A stretch of DNA of 64,000 bases from Dysgonomonas mossii DSM 22836 (GCF_000213575.1 NZ_GL892006.1:330614-394613); one strand, 5' to 3'; counted from the stretch's first letter, positions 1-8,978 are shown. Notes: generated by a model from the sequence alone, not told the origin. Program-made: numbers and translations.

Positions 1-904
1 ACTCGGCATTTGTTTCTTCTGCTTTTTTCACAGCCAACGCCATAGCGGCAGGATCTTCAGGGTTTGGAGAAATCACTGTAGGAAAATCGCCACTCAACAC
101 ATCTTGTTCGGGTACGTTTATAATATTGGTAAACCCGCATTCTTTTAGTGCTTTAGGGATAATTGTAAATCCCGTGCCATGCAGAGGAGTATAAACAATA
201 CCGATATTTGCATGACGCTTGATCGAATCGGGAGAAAGAAGCAATGTTTTCAAGTCCTGTATATAGGCATTGTCCATATCCTTGCCCAGTATTTCGATCA
301 GCTTTTTATCACCGCCTTTAAATTTGATCTGGTCAACTTTCACTCTGTTCACCTCAGCGATAATGCTCTTATCATGCGGAGGAATAACCTGCGCACCATC
401 TTCCCAATATACCTTATAACCGTTATATACTTTCGGGTTGTGAGAAGCTGTAATCATTATACCACTCTGACAACCTAGCTTGCGGATAGCATACGAGATT
501 TCGGGAGTAGGTCGTAAGTCTTCGAACAGATATGCCTTGATTCCGTTTGCAGCAAAAATATCTGCCGAAATTTCAGCATACAAACGGCTATTGTTACGAC
601 AATCGTGACCGATCACTGCTTTTATTTCTTTTAACGAAGAAAACTCCTTCAATAGATAATTAGCCAGCCCTTGTGTTGCACCTCCGATTGTGTATATATT
701 CACGCGGTTGGTACCTACACCCATAATTCCGCGAAGTCCTCCTGTTCCAAATTCAAGATCTTTGTAAAAAGATTCTATAAGTTCAGTTTTATCTTCTTGA
801 TCCAACAATGCCTGAACTTCTTTTCGTGTATCGGCATCGTATTTTTCCGACAACCATGTTTTTGCTTTAGCTGTTACCTGTGCCAGTAATTCACTGTTTT
901 CCAT
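1..904 (-). CDS. Phospho-sugar mutase (phosphoglucomutase/phosphomannomutase family), 3' part outside the window
   Basis: Interconverts hexose 1- and 6-phosphates in the cytoplasm, feeding glycogen, envelope sugar and glycolytic pools. Reading the minus strand from an ATG at 904 gives MENSELLAQVTAKAKTWLSEK, then a GTGGLRG motif (substrate/fold signature of the eukaryote-type PGM2-like branch) and TASHNP, whose serine is the phospho-carrying catalytic residue of the alpha-D-phosphohexomutase superfamily. The frame stays open to the left edge, so about 300 residues are visible of a protein usually near 580; the metal-binding DGDxDR loop and domain 4 lie outside. A TATTTTTG -7 element lies at 956-963. 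The family is certain; glucose versus mannose specificity cannot be decided from this part. Confidence 0.93.
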   Translation of the reverse strand, partial: MENSELLAQVTAKAKTWLSEKYDADTRKEVQALLDQEDKTELIESFYKDLEFGTGGLRGIMGVGTNRVNIYTIGGATQGLANYLLKEFSSLKEIKAVIGHDCRNNSRLYAEISADIFAANGIKAYLFEDLRPTPEISYAIRKLGCQSGIMITASHNPKVYNGYKVYWEDGAQVIPPHDKSIIAEVNRVKVDQIKFKGGDKKLIEILGKDMDNAYIQDLKTLLLSPDSIKRHANIGIVYTPLHGTGFTIIPKALKECGFTNIINVPEQDVLSGDFPTVISPNPEDPAAMALAVKKAEETNAE

Positions 905-955
905 GCTTTCTTCTTTATTTTAGTTTTATATTGATCTAAACAAAAATGCGAATAA

Positions 956-963
956 CAAAAATA
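956..963 (-). promoter_or_regulatory. Bacteroidetes -7 element for the phospho-sugar mutase
   Basis: The minus strand reads TATTTTTG, matching TAnnTTTG, about 50 nt upstream of the ATG at 904. No good TTTG -33 box is visible at the expected spacing. Confidence 0.45.
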
Positions 964-1147
964 ACAATTTTTTGCTTTGAGGGGGTAAGAAGATCTAAGA
1001 AATATAGTCTTTCTCCACACTCCGACCAATCATATCCTTTAATCCATTGATTATTCACACAAAACTAAATAGGTGAATACCAAAAACATAATAAAGTATA
1101 ATAAAACCTAATCGCTCGGTATCGCATTCCATTTAAGAAAAGTTCTT

Positions 1148-1179
1148 TTTGGCAGTTCCCGAAGAAAGCATTACTTTTG
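1148..1179 (+). promoter_or_regulatory. Promoter of the mgtE leader transcript
   Basis: TTTG at 1148-1151, a 20-bp spacer, and TACTTTTG at 1172-1179 match the Bacteroidetes primary-sigma consensus (TTTG, 19-21 bp, TAnnTTTG). Transcription should begin near 1185, giving a leader of about 160 nt before mgtE. Confidence 0.75.
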
Positions 1180-1237
1180 CAGCGGTTTTAACGCCCCCTA
1201 CTCATTTTGGGCTAGTATTCACTAAAAATTAAGAATC

Positions 1238-1297
1238 ATGGACGAAGACCCCTATCCGAGTTACAGAAACAAAACAGAAGTATTAACCTCTCTGTAA
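1238..1297 (+). CDS. Putative acidic/proline-rich leader peptide upstream of mgtE
   Basis: A 19-codon ORF, ATG to TAA, encodes MDEDPYPSYRNKTEVLTSL. It lies about 50 nt inside the predicted leader transcript and ends 49 nt before the mgtE start. The N-terminus alternates acidic residues and proline (D-E-D-P-Y-P). Enterobacterial MgtL leader peptides upstream of the Mg2+ transporter gene mgtA also begin with an acidic/proline pattern, and nascent chains of this kind are known to destabilise ribosomes when Mg2+ is low. Both strands of two predicted RNA stems lie within or just after the codons of this ORF, so translation would control leader folding. Seen directly: the ORF, its position and its overlap with the inverted repeats. 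Inferred: that it is translated and senses Mg2+. It could be a chance ORF, although position and composition argue against that. Confidence 0.6.
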   Translation: MDEDPYPSYRNKTEVLTSL

Positions 1298-1338
1298 AGG
1301 GTCTTATTGTGATTTCCTTACAGAGATAAAGTAAGGAG
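1245..1338 (+). promoter_or_regulatory. Candidate translation-coupled attenuator: three alternative hairpins, last one sequestering the mgtE Shine-Dalgarno
   Basis: Structure A: AAGACCC (1245-1251) pairs with GGGTCTT (1299-1305), enclosing TTACAGA (1261-1267) paired with TCTGTAA (1291-1297). Structure B: TCTCTGTAAAGG (1289-1300) pairs with CCTTACAGAGA (1316-1326), 11 bp with one bulged A. Structure C: TTCCTTAC (1314-1321) pairs with GTAAGGAG (1331-1338), 8 bp including one G-U, with a 9-nt loop. C buries AAGGAG (1333-1338), which is 8 nt before the mgtE ATG. A and C can coexist; B excludes both. A ribosome held on the early DEDPYP codons would block A, let B form and free the SD. A ribosome that finishes at 1297 would mask the 5' arm of B and let C form. 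All pairings are read from sequence; the switching is inferred. Confidence 0.6.
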
Positions 1339-1346
1339 ATTGCATC

Positions 1347-2729
1347 ATGAGTGAAATAATAATCCGCCTCCAACAGCTTATTGAAGACAAAAGCTGGAAA
1401 ATCGTAAAACAAGAACTTAACAACCTCGATTCTGTTCAGATAGCAGAAATCATTGCCGACATACCAAAGTCTGATCAGATCATTTTATTCCGCCTCTTGC
1501 CACAAGAATTGGCAAAGGAGACTTTCAAACGCCTTTCTCACGACGAAAAAGAAGATATAATCGAAGGACTGGCTGTTAACATCAATGTAGTAACATCTCT
1601 TCTTAATGATCTTGATCCGGACGACCGTACGGCTTTTTTTGAAGAACTACCGGGCGAAGTGAGCCAGCGTCTGATGCAGATATTATCGGACGAAGAAAGA
1701 GAAATCACCACCAAGCTACTGGGCTTCCCAAAAGATAGTATCGGACGTCTGATGACACCCGAATACGTCGCTGTAAGACCATACTACACTGTAGAACAGG
1801 CTATAAACCATATCCGCAAGTTCGGACAAGACTCTGAAACACTAAATGTAATATACATCGTAGATGATAATTGGAAGCTTATCGCCGATATCCGCATCAA
1901 GGAAATAATTTTGGCTTCCGCCAACCAGACTATCGGCGAGCTTAGCGACAATCGGGTTATCTCGCTTAACGCATACGACGATCAGGAAGTTGCCGTAAAA
2001 ATATTCTCCGACCACGACCGTGTAGCTTTACCCGTAACGGATACCAACGGCACATTACTGGGCATTGTTACCATCGACGACGTTATGGATGTGGCAGAAG
2101 AAGAGAGCACAGAAGACTTCCAAAAGTTTGGGGGTACAGAGGGGCTCGACCTGTCATATACCAAAACATCTCTTTCCGAAATGGTGAAAAAACGTGCGGG
2201 ATGGCTAGTTGTACTCTTTTTAGGAGAGATGCTCACAGCATCAGCAATGGGCCACTTCGACGAAGAGATAGAGAAAGCCGTAGTGTTGGCCTTGTTTGTT
2301 CCACTAATCATTTCAAGCGGTGGTAACTCGGGTTCGCAGGCTGCCAGTCTTATTATCCGTGCATTGGCACTGGGCGAATTAAAGCTAAAGAACTGGTGGT
2401 ATGTGATGAGAAAAGAAATTTTATCAGGTCTGCTTTTGGGTTCTATCCTCGGTGTAATAGGCTTTACACGGATATTTATATGGCAAGAACTGGGCTTATA
2501 CGACTATGGAGAGTATTGGGTATGGGTTGCGTTGAGTGTATCCGTTTCGCTCGTATTTATTGTCTTATGGGGAACGTTCTCCGGCTCGATGATCCCCCTC
2601 ATGCTAAAGAAAATTGGATTAGACCCCGCTACCGCTTCAGCTCCGTTTGTGGCAACGCTGGTGGATGTTACCGGACTGATCATCTATTTCTCTATTGCAG
2701 CTATGTTCTTAAGCGGAAAACTACTCTGA
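1347..2729 (+). CDS. mgtE: Magnesium transporter MgtE
   Basis: Mg2+-gated inner-membrane Mg2+ channel/transporter, 460 residues, usual family length. Domain order is visible: helical MgtE_N (about 1-125), a CBS pair (about 130-255) and a five-helix membrane domain (about 275-460). Two family signatures are present: GGNSGSQAA near residue 325, and DPATASAPFVATLVDVTGL near the C-terminus, which lines the Mg2+ path. In the family, N and CBS domains close the pore when cytosolic Mg2+ is high. An AAGGAG Shine-Dalgarno 8 nt before the ATG is unusual in Bacteroidetes, where SD use is sparse, and sits in a hairpin of the structured leader. A long inverted repeat follows the gene. Single-gene transcript; convergent with the TPR gene. 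Confidence 0.95.
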   Translation: MSEIIIRLQQLIEDKSWKIVKQELNNLDSVQIAEIIADIPKSDQIILFRLLPQELAKETFKRLSHDEKEDIIEGLAVNINVVTSLLNDLDPDDRTAFFEELPGEVSQRLMQILSDEEREITTKLLGFPKDSIGRLMTPEYVAVRPYYTVEQAINHIRKFGQDSETLNVIYIVDDNWKLIADIRIKEIILASANQTIGELSDNRVISLNAYDDQEVAVKIFSDHDRVALPVTDTNGTLLGIVTIDDVMDVAEEESTEDFQKFGGTEGLDLSYTKTSLSEMVKKRAGWLVVLFLGEMLTASAMGHFDEEIEKAVVLALFVPLIISSGGNSGSQAASLIIRALALGELKLKNWWYVMRKEILSGLLLGSILGVIGFTRIFIWQELGLYDYGEYWVWVALSVSVSLVFIVLWGTFSGSMIPLMLKKIGLDPATASAPFVATLVDVTGLIIYFSIAAMFLSGKLL

Positions 2730-2750
2730 CAAACTAATTATCTATAAAGT

Positions 2751-2821
2751 AAAGATCGGCTGGCTTAAGGTTATCTCTTGTCATACTGAGCAAGATGAAT
2801 AATTTAAGCCAGCCGATCTTT
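2751..2821. terminator. Long inverted repeat/bidirectional terminator between mgtE and the TPR gene
   Basis: AAAGATCGGCTGGCTTAA (2751-2768) is the perfect complement of 2804-2821, giving an 18-bp stem followed by TTTTATAT. The 35-nt loop contains TTGTCATACTGAGCAAGATG, a degenerate copy of the dispersed repeat described in the findings. It serves both convergent genes. Confidence 0.75.
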
Positions 2822-2853
2822 TTTATATTATATTATACGAAAGCACCTTCAAT

Positions 2854-5070
2854 CTATCCGACTCCGTATTTGATCTGATCGAATAAGAAAGGGAATATTT
2901 TTGCGTCTACGCCATGATTTAATAGACTTTCTCTGTCTGCATCAAACAACATAGCAAACAATTCGAAGTCATTCTCTTTGTATACAGCCTGTTTATAATG
3001 TTCGATAGCTTCTTTCATATTACCGGCGCAAAGGTCTACATGTCCGGCATTTAAGAAGTCATGTATCGTAGGTTTTCTTTCTAAAATTTGATTGTAATAT
3101 TTTTGAGCTAACTCGTACTTTCTCAACAAGAATGCAGTCCATGCAATAGGACGCTGTGCTTTTGTACCCTTAGAATCTAATAGCTCTACCTTAAAATACG
3201 TATTTAAGGCCTGCTCATAATCGTTCATCTCCAGATAGCAATGCCCTATATTCAGCTCCGTGTTTACATTATCAGGATTCAATTTTGCTGCTTTCTGATA
3301 GTAGTACAATGACATATCGGGCTTCTTCAACGTTCGGTATATCTGTGCTATACGCCTTATGATCCACGAATTATCGGGTCTCAACACGTCCGCTTGCAAG
3401 TATGCAGCCAAAGCACCATCCTGATTGTTGAGCATTTGCTTACAATACCCTATTTTTTGCCAAATGTCATCATTCTGAGTATCAATATCAATCAGGCGAT
3501 TGAAGACATCCAACGCCTCACTGAAATTATTTTTATCGAAACAATACTGAGCAATTTTTCTCATGCTTTCCTCATCGGATATCAATGGAGCAATAGACTT
3601 CTTGTCATAAAAATTCAAATTCAGCTTGAATACGTCAAAGAAGTTGTTGCGATATGGATGCAATTTAAAGAAACGATACAGGTCTTGAATATATTGATTT
3701 GAAGTAACCTCATCATCGATAGTAGGATTCATTGCCTGTGCCTCTTTTTGCAGTTGCTTGATTTCTTCCGATTCGGCACCCATCCGCCCCATCATCATAT
3801 CCCGTTGTGCAGGAGATATTTGTAACAGGCTCAAACAAAAAGAATACTTGTCGGAGTTGCACATATGCCCCGAATCGAGAACGGCAGTCTTCAACAGATT
3901 ACTTCCGCTATCTTCGGGAAACAGGCTCATAAGCTCAGAGTACGAAGGATCGAAGGGCATAAACCAATTGCTCATTTCGGAAAAGAAAGAAAAGTGCTTT
4001 AATCCCGAAAATGTAGAATGAAACACATCAGCACCTTCCATTTGCAAATTGGAATATTCCTGTAACTTTTTACCAAGTCCCGATTCTTCAAGCTCCTTTT
4101 GCCATTCAGGATTTTTCTCCGAAAAGTCTGTATCACCGCCCATCAGCTCTTCCATATTCAGTTTGCGACCGGCCAGATTATTAAACTTCATCATCTCTGG
4201 CAAAATCTCCTCCCTGATTTTCTTGCTAATCTGCTCGGTCTCGCGCGAACGAATCAACTGAATCACAACACGGCGAACAGCCCTGCGGAATTCCTGATTT
4301 TCGGACATAATATCCAATTGGTTTTGCAACTCAGGATACAATGACCAACGCACATCGTACATTTGCATGACAATCACAAGACCTACAATAGCCCTTACCC
4401 GCAGTTGCATATTGTCGGAAAAAGACATGTACATCAACACCTGTACTTTTCTATAGTCGAAGCGATGAAACAAGCTTAGAGACAATGCAGACAAAAGCAA
4501 GCTCTTTTCTCTTACAGGCATCACCTCATTTTCGAGAAAAGAAATATAATCGTTGTAGTCGCTTTCTTCAGCTCGGGGAGAAACATATACTTTGGAGAAT
4601 AAATCGGAAGCTACACGTTCACGCCTTACCGCCAAATCGAGTTTTCGCTGGTTCTTTTCTTCTCCCACCTCAAGTAAATCGACAATAGACATAGAATCGG
4701 AAATATCCTTCAACTGCTTCAAATAATCAGGCAGCGTATTTGTCTTTAATCTGTTTATCCGATACTTTTCATAAAATATATTGGTCGACTCTGTATTTAA
4801 GAGTTCATCGGCAACATCGTCTGTCAGCTCATATAGAGATCTTAACAAGTTACGATAAACATTATCCCGTTCGGTATCTTCAACACCTTCAAACAGGTAA
4901 TGAAGCATATATTTGTAGTTTGTCTCCAATTCGCTCAATGTTTCAGACACTTTCCAATCCTGAAGGTTTACGACCAACTTTGTCAGTGACTCAAACACAT
5001 CTTTCAACTGTCTTTTTGACAGGTTTTGAAGAATTTCTTTTTTAAGAGCTATTATATCGCGACTGTTCAT
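2854..5070 (-). CDS. Tetratricopeptide repeat protein, function unknown
   Basis: 738 residues, no signal peptide and no membrane segment, so probably cytoplasmic. The N-terminal two thirds are helical and charged with no motif I recognise. From about residue 520 the protein becomes classical TPR: successive helix pairs with the W..G/A..Y..A spacing, for example FSEALDVFNRLIDIDTQND, DGALAAYLQADVLRPDN and YYQKAAKLNPDNVNTELNIG. At least five repeats are visible up to about residue 700. TPR arrays bind partner proteins, but nothing here names a partner. The gene lies 26 nt downstream of the antiporter on the same strand and may be cotranscribed with it. It ends at the shared inverted repeat after mgtE. 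Confidence 0.85.
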   Translation of the reverse strand: MNSRDIIALKKEILQNLSKRQLKDVFESLTKLVVNLQDWKVSETLSELETNYKYMLHYLFEGVEDTERDNVYRNLLRSLYELTDDVADELLNTESTNIFYEKYRINRLKTNTLPDYLKQLKDISDSMSIVDLLEVGEEKNQRKLDLAVRRERVASDLFSKVYVSPRAEESDYNDYISFLENEVMPVREKSLLLSALSLSLFHRFDYRKVQVLMYMSFSDNMQLRVRAIVGLVIVMQMYDVRWSLYPELQNQLDIMSENQEFRRAVRRVVIQLIRSRETEQISKKIREEILPEMMKFNNLAGRKLNMEELMGGDTDFSEKNPEWQKELEESGLGKKLQEYSNLQMEGADVFHSTFSGLKHFSFFSEMSNWFMPFDPSYSELMSLFPEDSGSNLLKTAVLDSGHMCNSDKYSFCLSLLQISPAQRDMMMGRMGAESEEIKQLQKEAQAMNPTIDDEVTSNQYIQDLYRFFKLHPYRNNFFDVFKLNLNFYDKKSIAPLISDEESMRKIAQYCFDKNNFSEALDVFNRLIDIDTQNDDIWQKIGYCKQMLNNQDGALAAYLQADVLRPDNSWIIRRIAQIYRTLKKPDMSLYYYQKAAKLNPDNVNTELNIGHCYLEMNDYEQALNTYFKVELLDSKGTKAQRPIAWTAFLLRKYELAQKYYNQILERKPTIHDFLNAGHVDLCAGNMKEAIEHYKQAVYKENDFELFAMLFDADRESLLNHGVDAKIFPFLFDQIKYGVG

Positions 5071-5096
5071 TCTTTAATACTATGTATGGGTTATGC

Positions 5097-7364
5097 TCAA
5101 TTAGTCATTATCAATGTAGAAGGAGCATCACGAAGCAAGTTAGGTTTTTTTACATCCAGTTCTTTCCAACTATTGAGACTAATCAAGATCAAATCTTGTT
5201 TCATCAATATATCACTATCCACAGGTATATTGTTGTTCCACAGCTGAAATAAGTATGGGTTCACTGCTTTTATTGCCTTTACAGACTTTACAAATTCTAT
5301 CGAGTTCTCGGCGAGTCCTACCCGATCCCATAATGTTATTCTCACGTATGAGTTTTCGGCCAGCCTTTCCATAAAGTCACCCATAAAAATATCATCCTCA
5401 TCCAATATAGGAACAAAAATATTACGGATAGTTATTAATCCTTTATCAATAAATATGCCAACCGGCATATTGGTCTTCGAAATAATAGAGCGGGTACGAT
5501 CATCGAACGGAGCATTGAATGTTCCTTTTTTTCTGATCTTGTTCTGCACGATAGAAAAGATATAATCGGGAACATAACTCAGAGCATTGGAGAAACGCCC
5601 TAGAAACCTGTCGGAATATGTATATCCTTTATTCCCAATCAAAAGGAAATCGTATTCTCCTTTGTTTGCAATTTTTATAATACTGTTCTGAAAATTATTT
5701 GTAACCTCAAACATTGTGTTTACATCCTGTTGCAAAGAATGAGCCTCCTCCTTAACGGGTTTAAAAATACGATCTTCTTCCTCATCTATATTGTATTGAT
5801 GCATCGGGCTACCTTCCGTTAAATGCAATAATGTCAGATCAGACTGTGATTGTTTTCTTTTTATCAAACAACTTGCCAAAAGCAATAGCTTACGCCCTGT
5901 TTGAGGGCTTGAAAAAGGCACTAATACTTTAAATTTCTTTTGTGCCGAAATTTCAGAATAATTTTCGTTTCGTTTAAATATCTTATCCAGAATATTTAAA
6001 CTAGGCGATGTCATAAAGGTGGTAACCAGTGCCATAATCACCATCATGGCAAATAGTTCGGGCGTTAATATTCCTAAGTCGAGACCGATATTCAATACAA
6101 CGAGCTCCATCAAACCTCTGGTATTCATCAATGCACCTATCACCAAACTATCTTTCCAGTTTTGCCCCACAAAGCGTGCGGCCAAGGCGCTACCCAGAAA
6201 TTTACCGGTTACAGCAACTGCAATCACAATAAAACACACTAGCCACAAATGTCCGGTATTTAATAAGCCAATTTCGGTTCTCAATCCTGTGAAAACAAAG
6301 AATAGAGGCAACAAGATTATCAGTGTTACATATTCTATCCTTTCGGTCAGAAGATTACGCAAACGGATATTCGAAGGCATTATAACCCCTGTAAGGAAAG
6401 CCCCAAACAAGGCGTGAATCCCGATAGCCTCGGTAGTATATGCCGATAGGAACAATATCAATATAAAGCCACCCATTATAGTTTTAGACATCCCTTTCGA
6501 ATGGTGATTATCTGCAATATTTTTTAAGATCGGACGAACAACCTTAAACATAATAAGCACATATACCACAGCCATCAAAATCACATATAGGGAACTGGTG
6601 AAAGTTCCGGCTTTGGCTATCGCTATCACAGCAGCCAACAAACACCAGGCTGTGATATCGTCTATGGCTGCACAGGTAATAACCATAGGCCCTACGGGCG
6701 ATTTGTTGATTCCTTTTTCGTGCACAATACGTGCCAAAACGGGAAAAGCTGTTATACTCATCGCAATCCCCATAAAGAGAGCAAACGAAACAAACCCGGA
6801 GTGTGCATGAGTAAAGTCTTCATATATAAAATATGCCAGTAATGCCCCTAACGTAAATGGAAAGACAATGCTGGCATGACTTATGATTACGGCACTATGA
6901 GCCCTATTCTTCAACACATTCAGATTCAGCTCCATACCCACAATAAACATAAAGAGTATCAGTCCTACCTGACTCAACAAGTTGATATTAACGAGTGAAG
7001 CTACAGGAAACAGGAATTGAGAAACCTCTGGAAAGTAGAAGCCTAATAAAGATGGCCCTAATACGATCCCTGCCGCTATTTCGCCAATCACAGAAGTTTG
7101 ACCGATTTTTTTACAGATCCAGCCAAAAATTTTCACCACCAGCATGATTACAATTATCTGCAACATTAAGATGGCGAAAGGAACACTTATATTATGCAAT
7201 AAGCTTTTGCCAAATTCGCCCCATGCGGTTTCCCCTGTTGTTTGCTCCGAGATCGTACGTCCTACCTCCAGATTATTTTTACCAAGTTGAAGTATAATAA
7301 GTAATATGAGAGAGAATGACCCTATCGATATAATGTAAAAAAGTACATTCTTTAATTTTTTCAT
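5097..7364 (-). CDS. CPA2-family cation/proton antiporter with C-terminal cytoplasmic domain
   Basis: 755 residues. An N-terminal hydrophobic helix (about 8-25) and a hydrophilic stretch precede a 12-helix Na+/H+ exchanger domain (about 55-450). It contains GEIAAGIVLGPSLLGF and the AAIDDITAWCLLA segment, whose acidic residues are the usual ion-binding pair of this superfamily, plus NTRGLMELVVLNIGLDLGIL. From about 470 to the end is a soluble domain resembling a tandem universal-stress-protein fold (KVLVPFSSPQTGRKLLLLASCL; later RNIFVPILDEDD), likely regulatory. It exchanges Na+ or K+ for H+ across the inner membrane; the ion is not decidable. It precedes the TPR gene by 26 nt on the same strand. 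Confidence 0.88.
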   Translation of the reverse strand: MKKLKNVLFYIISIGSFSLILLIILQLGKNNLEVGRTISEQTTGETAWGEFGKSLLHNISVPFAILMLQIIVIMLVVKIFGWICKKIGQTSVIGEIAAGIVLGPSLLGFYFPEVSQFLFPVASLVNINLLSQVGLILFMFIVGMELNLNVLKNRAHSAVIISHASIVFPFTLGALLAYFIYEDFTHAHSGFVSFALFMGIAMSITAFPVLARIVHEKGINKSPVGPMVITCAAIDDITAWCLLAAVIAIAKAGTFTSSLYVILMAVVYVLIMFKVVRPILKNIADNHHSKGMSKTIMGGFILILFLSAYTTEAIGIHALFGAFLTGVIMPSNIRLRNLLTERIEYVTLIILLPLFFVFTGLRTEIGLLNTGHLWLVCFIVIAVAVTGKFLGSALAARFVGQNWKDSLVIGALMNTRGLMELVVLNIGLDLGILTPELFAMMVIMALVTTFMTSPSLNILDKIFKRNENYSEISAQKKFKVLVPFSSPQTGRKLLLLASCLIKRKQSQSDLTLLHLTEGSPMHQYNIDEEEDRIFKPVKEEAHSLQQDVNTMFEVTNNFQNSIIKIANKGEYDFLLIGNKGYTYSDRFLGRFSNALSYVPDYIFSIVQNKIRKKGTFNAPFDDRTRSIISKTNMPVGIFIDKGLITIRNIFVPILDEDDIFMGDFMERLAENSYVRITLWDRVGLAENSIEFVKSVKAIKAVNPYLFQLWNNNIPVDSDILMKQDLILISLNSWKELDVKKPNLLRDAPSTLIMTN

Positions 7365-7500
7365 ATATGTTCTCCGTTAACAACCTAAATTAATTATAAG
7401 TACCTAATAATACTTTTGCCTAAGCGAAGACAAAATTATGGTTTATTTTCGAATCCTATCCCACTTTACTTTATCAGCGTATGTAGAAGCATAATACATA

Positions 7501-8763
7501 TTAATCTTTTTTAACTAATATTTTATCTATACGAACACCATCCATATCTACAATTTCGATTATAAAATTTTTCCATTTCAGGATCTCCCCGGTCTTCGGT
7601 ATATGCCCCAGGTTATCAAGTATCAGACCACTAACAGTATTATAATCGTATTTGTTATACATGTCTCCCATTCTGAAATAAACAAGAAAATCATAGAATG
7701 AGCATTGTCCATCTATCAGGCAACTTCCATCCTGACGCTGTACGATTGCAGGCTCTTCCAGCGGATCTAACAAAGTACCAACCAATGCTTCCAGAATATC
7801 TTTTAATGTAACAATTCCCCTCACCGCACCAAATTCGTCGCAAACGAGAGCATACGATACATGATTCGCTTTCATGTCAGCCAATGCACTATATACTTCC
7901 ATACTTTCAGAAAAGAACTGAACAGGACGCACAACAGTCTTCACATCAAAGTCGGGAGATTCTATTTTCCCAAACATATCCTTCAGATAAACAACTCCCA
8001 ACACATGATCCAAATCTTTAGTTCCTACAGGATATTTATCAAAGGGGTATTTATGTATAAGGGTTACGATCTCATCATTTGTCATATCCGTATCTATCCA
8101 TACAATATCTCCCCGATTGGTCATAATAGATTCCAAATCTCTATCGCCCAGATTAAAGACACGCTCTACGATTTCTTTTTCTACATCACGCACTTCCCCG
8201 TCTTCTGCTCCTTCAATTACCATCGACTTGATTTCTTCTTCTGTAACTTTAGACTCGGATAGAGAAATACCCAGCATGCGAAATATTAAAGACGAGCTTT
8301 TGGATAACAGCCATACAAAAGGAGATACAACAATAGACAAATAATGCATCGGGCGAGCTATAACTTTAGCGACTTTCTCTGCCGAACTCATACCGATACG
8401 TTTTGGCACCAATTCGCCAAGAACAATTGTGAAATAAGTAACTATTATAACAATACCAAACCGAGCAAGCGGATATGCATAGTTTGCAGAAAGCCCCATA
8501 TTGACAAATAGTGCCGATACATCGCTAGCCAACACATCGCCCGAATAGAGCCCCGTGAGGATACCGATGAGTGTAATCCCCACCTGAACCGTAGATAAAA
8601 AACGATCGGGGTTTTCGGACAATTGCATTGCAGTCTGAGCAGATTTACTGCCTCGCTTTGCTTCCGTTTTGAGACTTGATTTACGTGCTGAGATAACAGC
8701 AATTTCGGACATTGAAAAAACACCATTCAATAATATCAAAAGAACTATGATTGCGATTTCCAT
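7501..8763 (-). CDS. CNNM/HlyC-CorC-type membrane protein (DUF21, CBS pair, transporter-associated domain)
   Basis: 420 residues. A DUF21/CNNM membrane domain (about 1-190, three to four helices, starting MEIAIIVLLILLNGVFSMSEIA) is followed by two CBS motifs (about 205-330) and a C-terminal CorC_HlyC domain (about 340-420; SGLILDNLGHIPKTGE). Often annotated as hemolysin, but proteins of this architecture are now linked to Mg2+/Co2+ efflux or homeostasis. The placement 5 kb from mgtE is suggestive but not operonic. It stands alone, with 136 bp to the antiporter downstream and a divergent pheT upstream. No clear consensus promoter is visible in front of it. Confidence 0.9.
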   Translation of the reverse strand: MEIAIIVLLILLNGVFSMSEIAVISARKSSLKTEAKRGSKSAQTAMQLSENPDRFLSTVQVGITLIGILTGLYSGDVLASDVSALFVNMGLSANYAYPLARFGIVIIVTYFTIVLGELVPKRIGMSSAEKVAKVIARPMHYLSIVVSPFVWLLSKSSSLIFRMLGISLSESKVTEEEIKSMVIEGAEDGEVRDVEKEIVERVFNLGDRDLESIMTNRGDIVWIDTDMTNDEIVTLIHKYPFDKYPVGTKDLDHVLGVVYLKDMFGKIESPDFDVKTVVRPVQFFSESMEVYSALADMKANHVSYALVCDEFGAVRGIVTLKDILEALVGTLLDPLEEPAIVQRQDGSCLIDGQCSFYDFLVYFRMGDMYNKYDYNTVSGLILDNLGHIPKTGEILKWKNFIIEIVDMDGVRIDKILVKKD

Positions 8764-8978
8764 ATATTTTATTAATATTCGTCAAGCGAAGGTAAAGATA
8801 TTACAAATGCAAAATACATTTATTTGATATTTATTAAGAAAGTTTGAAAATCCATTCAATCTTAATTGCTTTGTTTGGTATTACCCATAAAGGAATAAAG
8901 GGGTGAAACAGGATATAACCCACTTCTCAAATAAATGATTCGATAGATTATATTAACAACCGAATGAAATAAATTTTG

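Noticed and set aside
1186-1346. M-box (ykoK) Mg2+ riboswitch upstream of mgtE
   Set aside because: The conserved M-box core words are not present and the leader is shorter than a full M-box; the leader-peptide model explains the structure better.
6019-6417. Open frame of 132 codons antisense to the antiporter
   Set aside because: Shadow of the minus-strand transporter gene: composition is rich in I/T/P/K with no domain, promoter or neighbour support.
7501-8763. Hemolysin
   Set aside because: The DUF21-CBS-CorC_HlyC architecture is a membrane metal-homeostasis type; the hemolysin name is historical.
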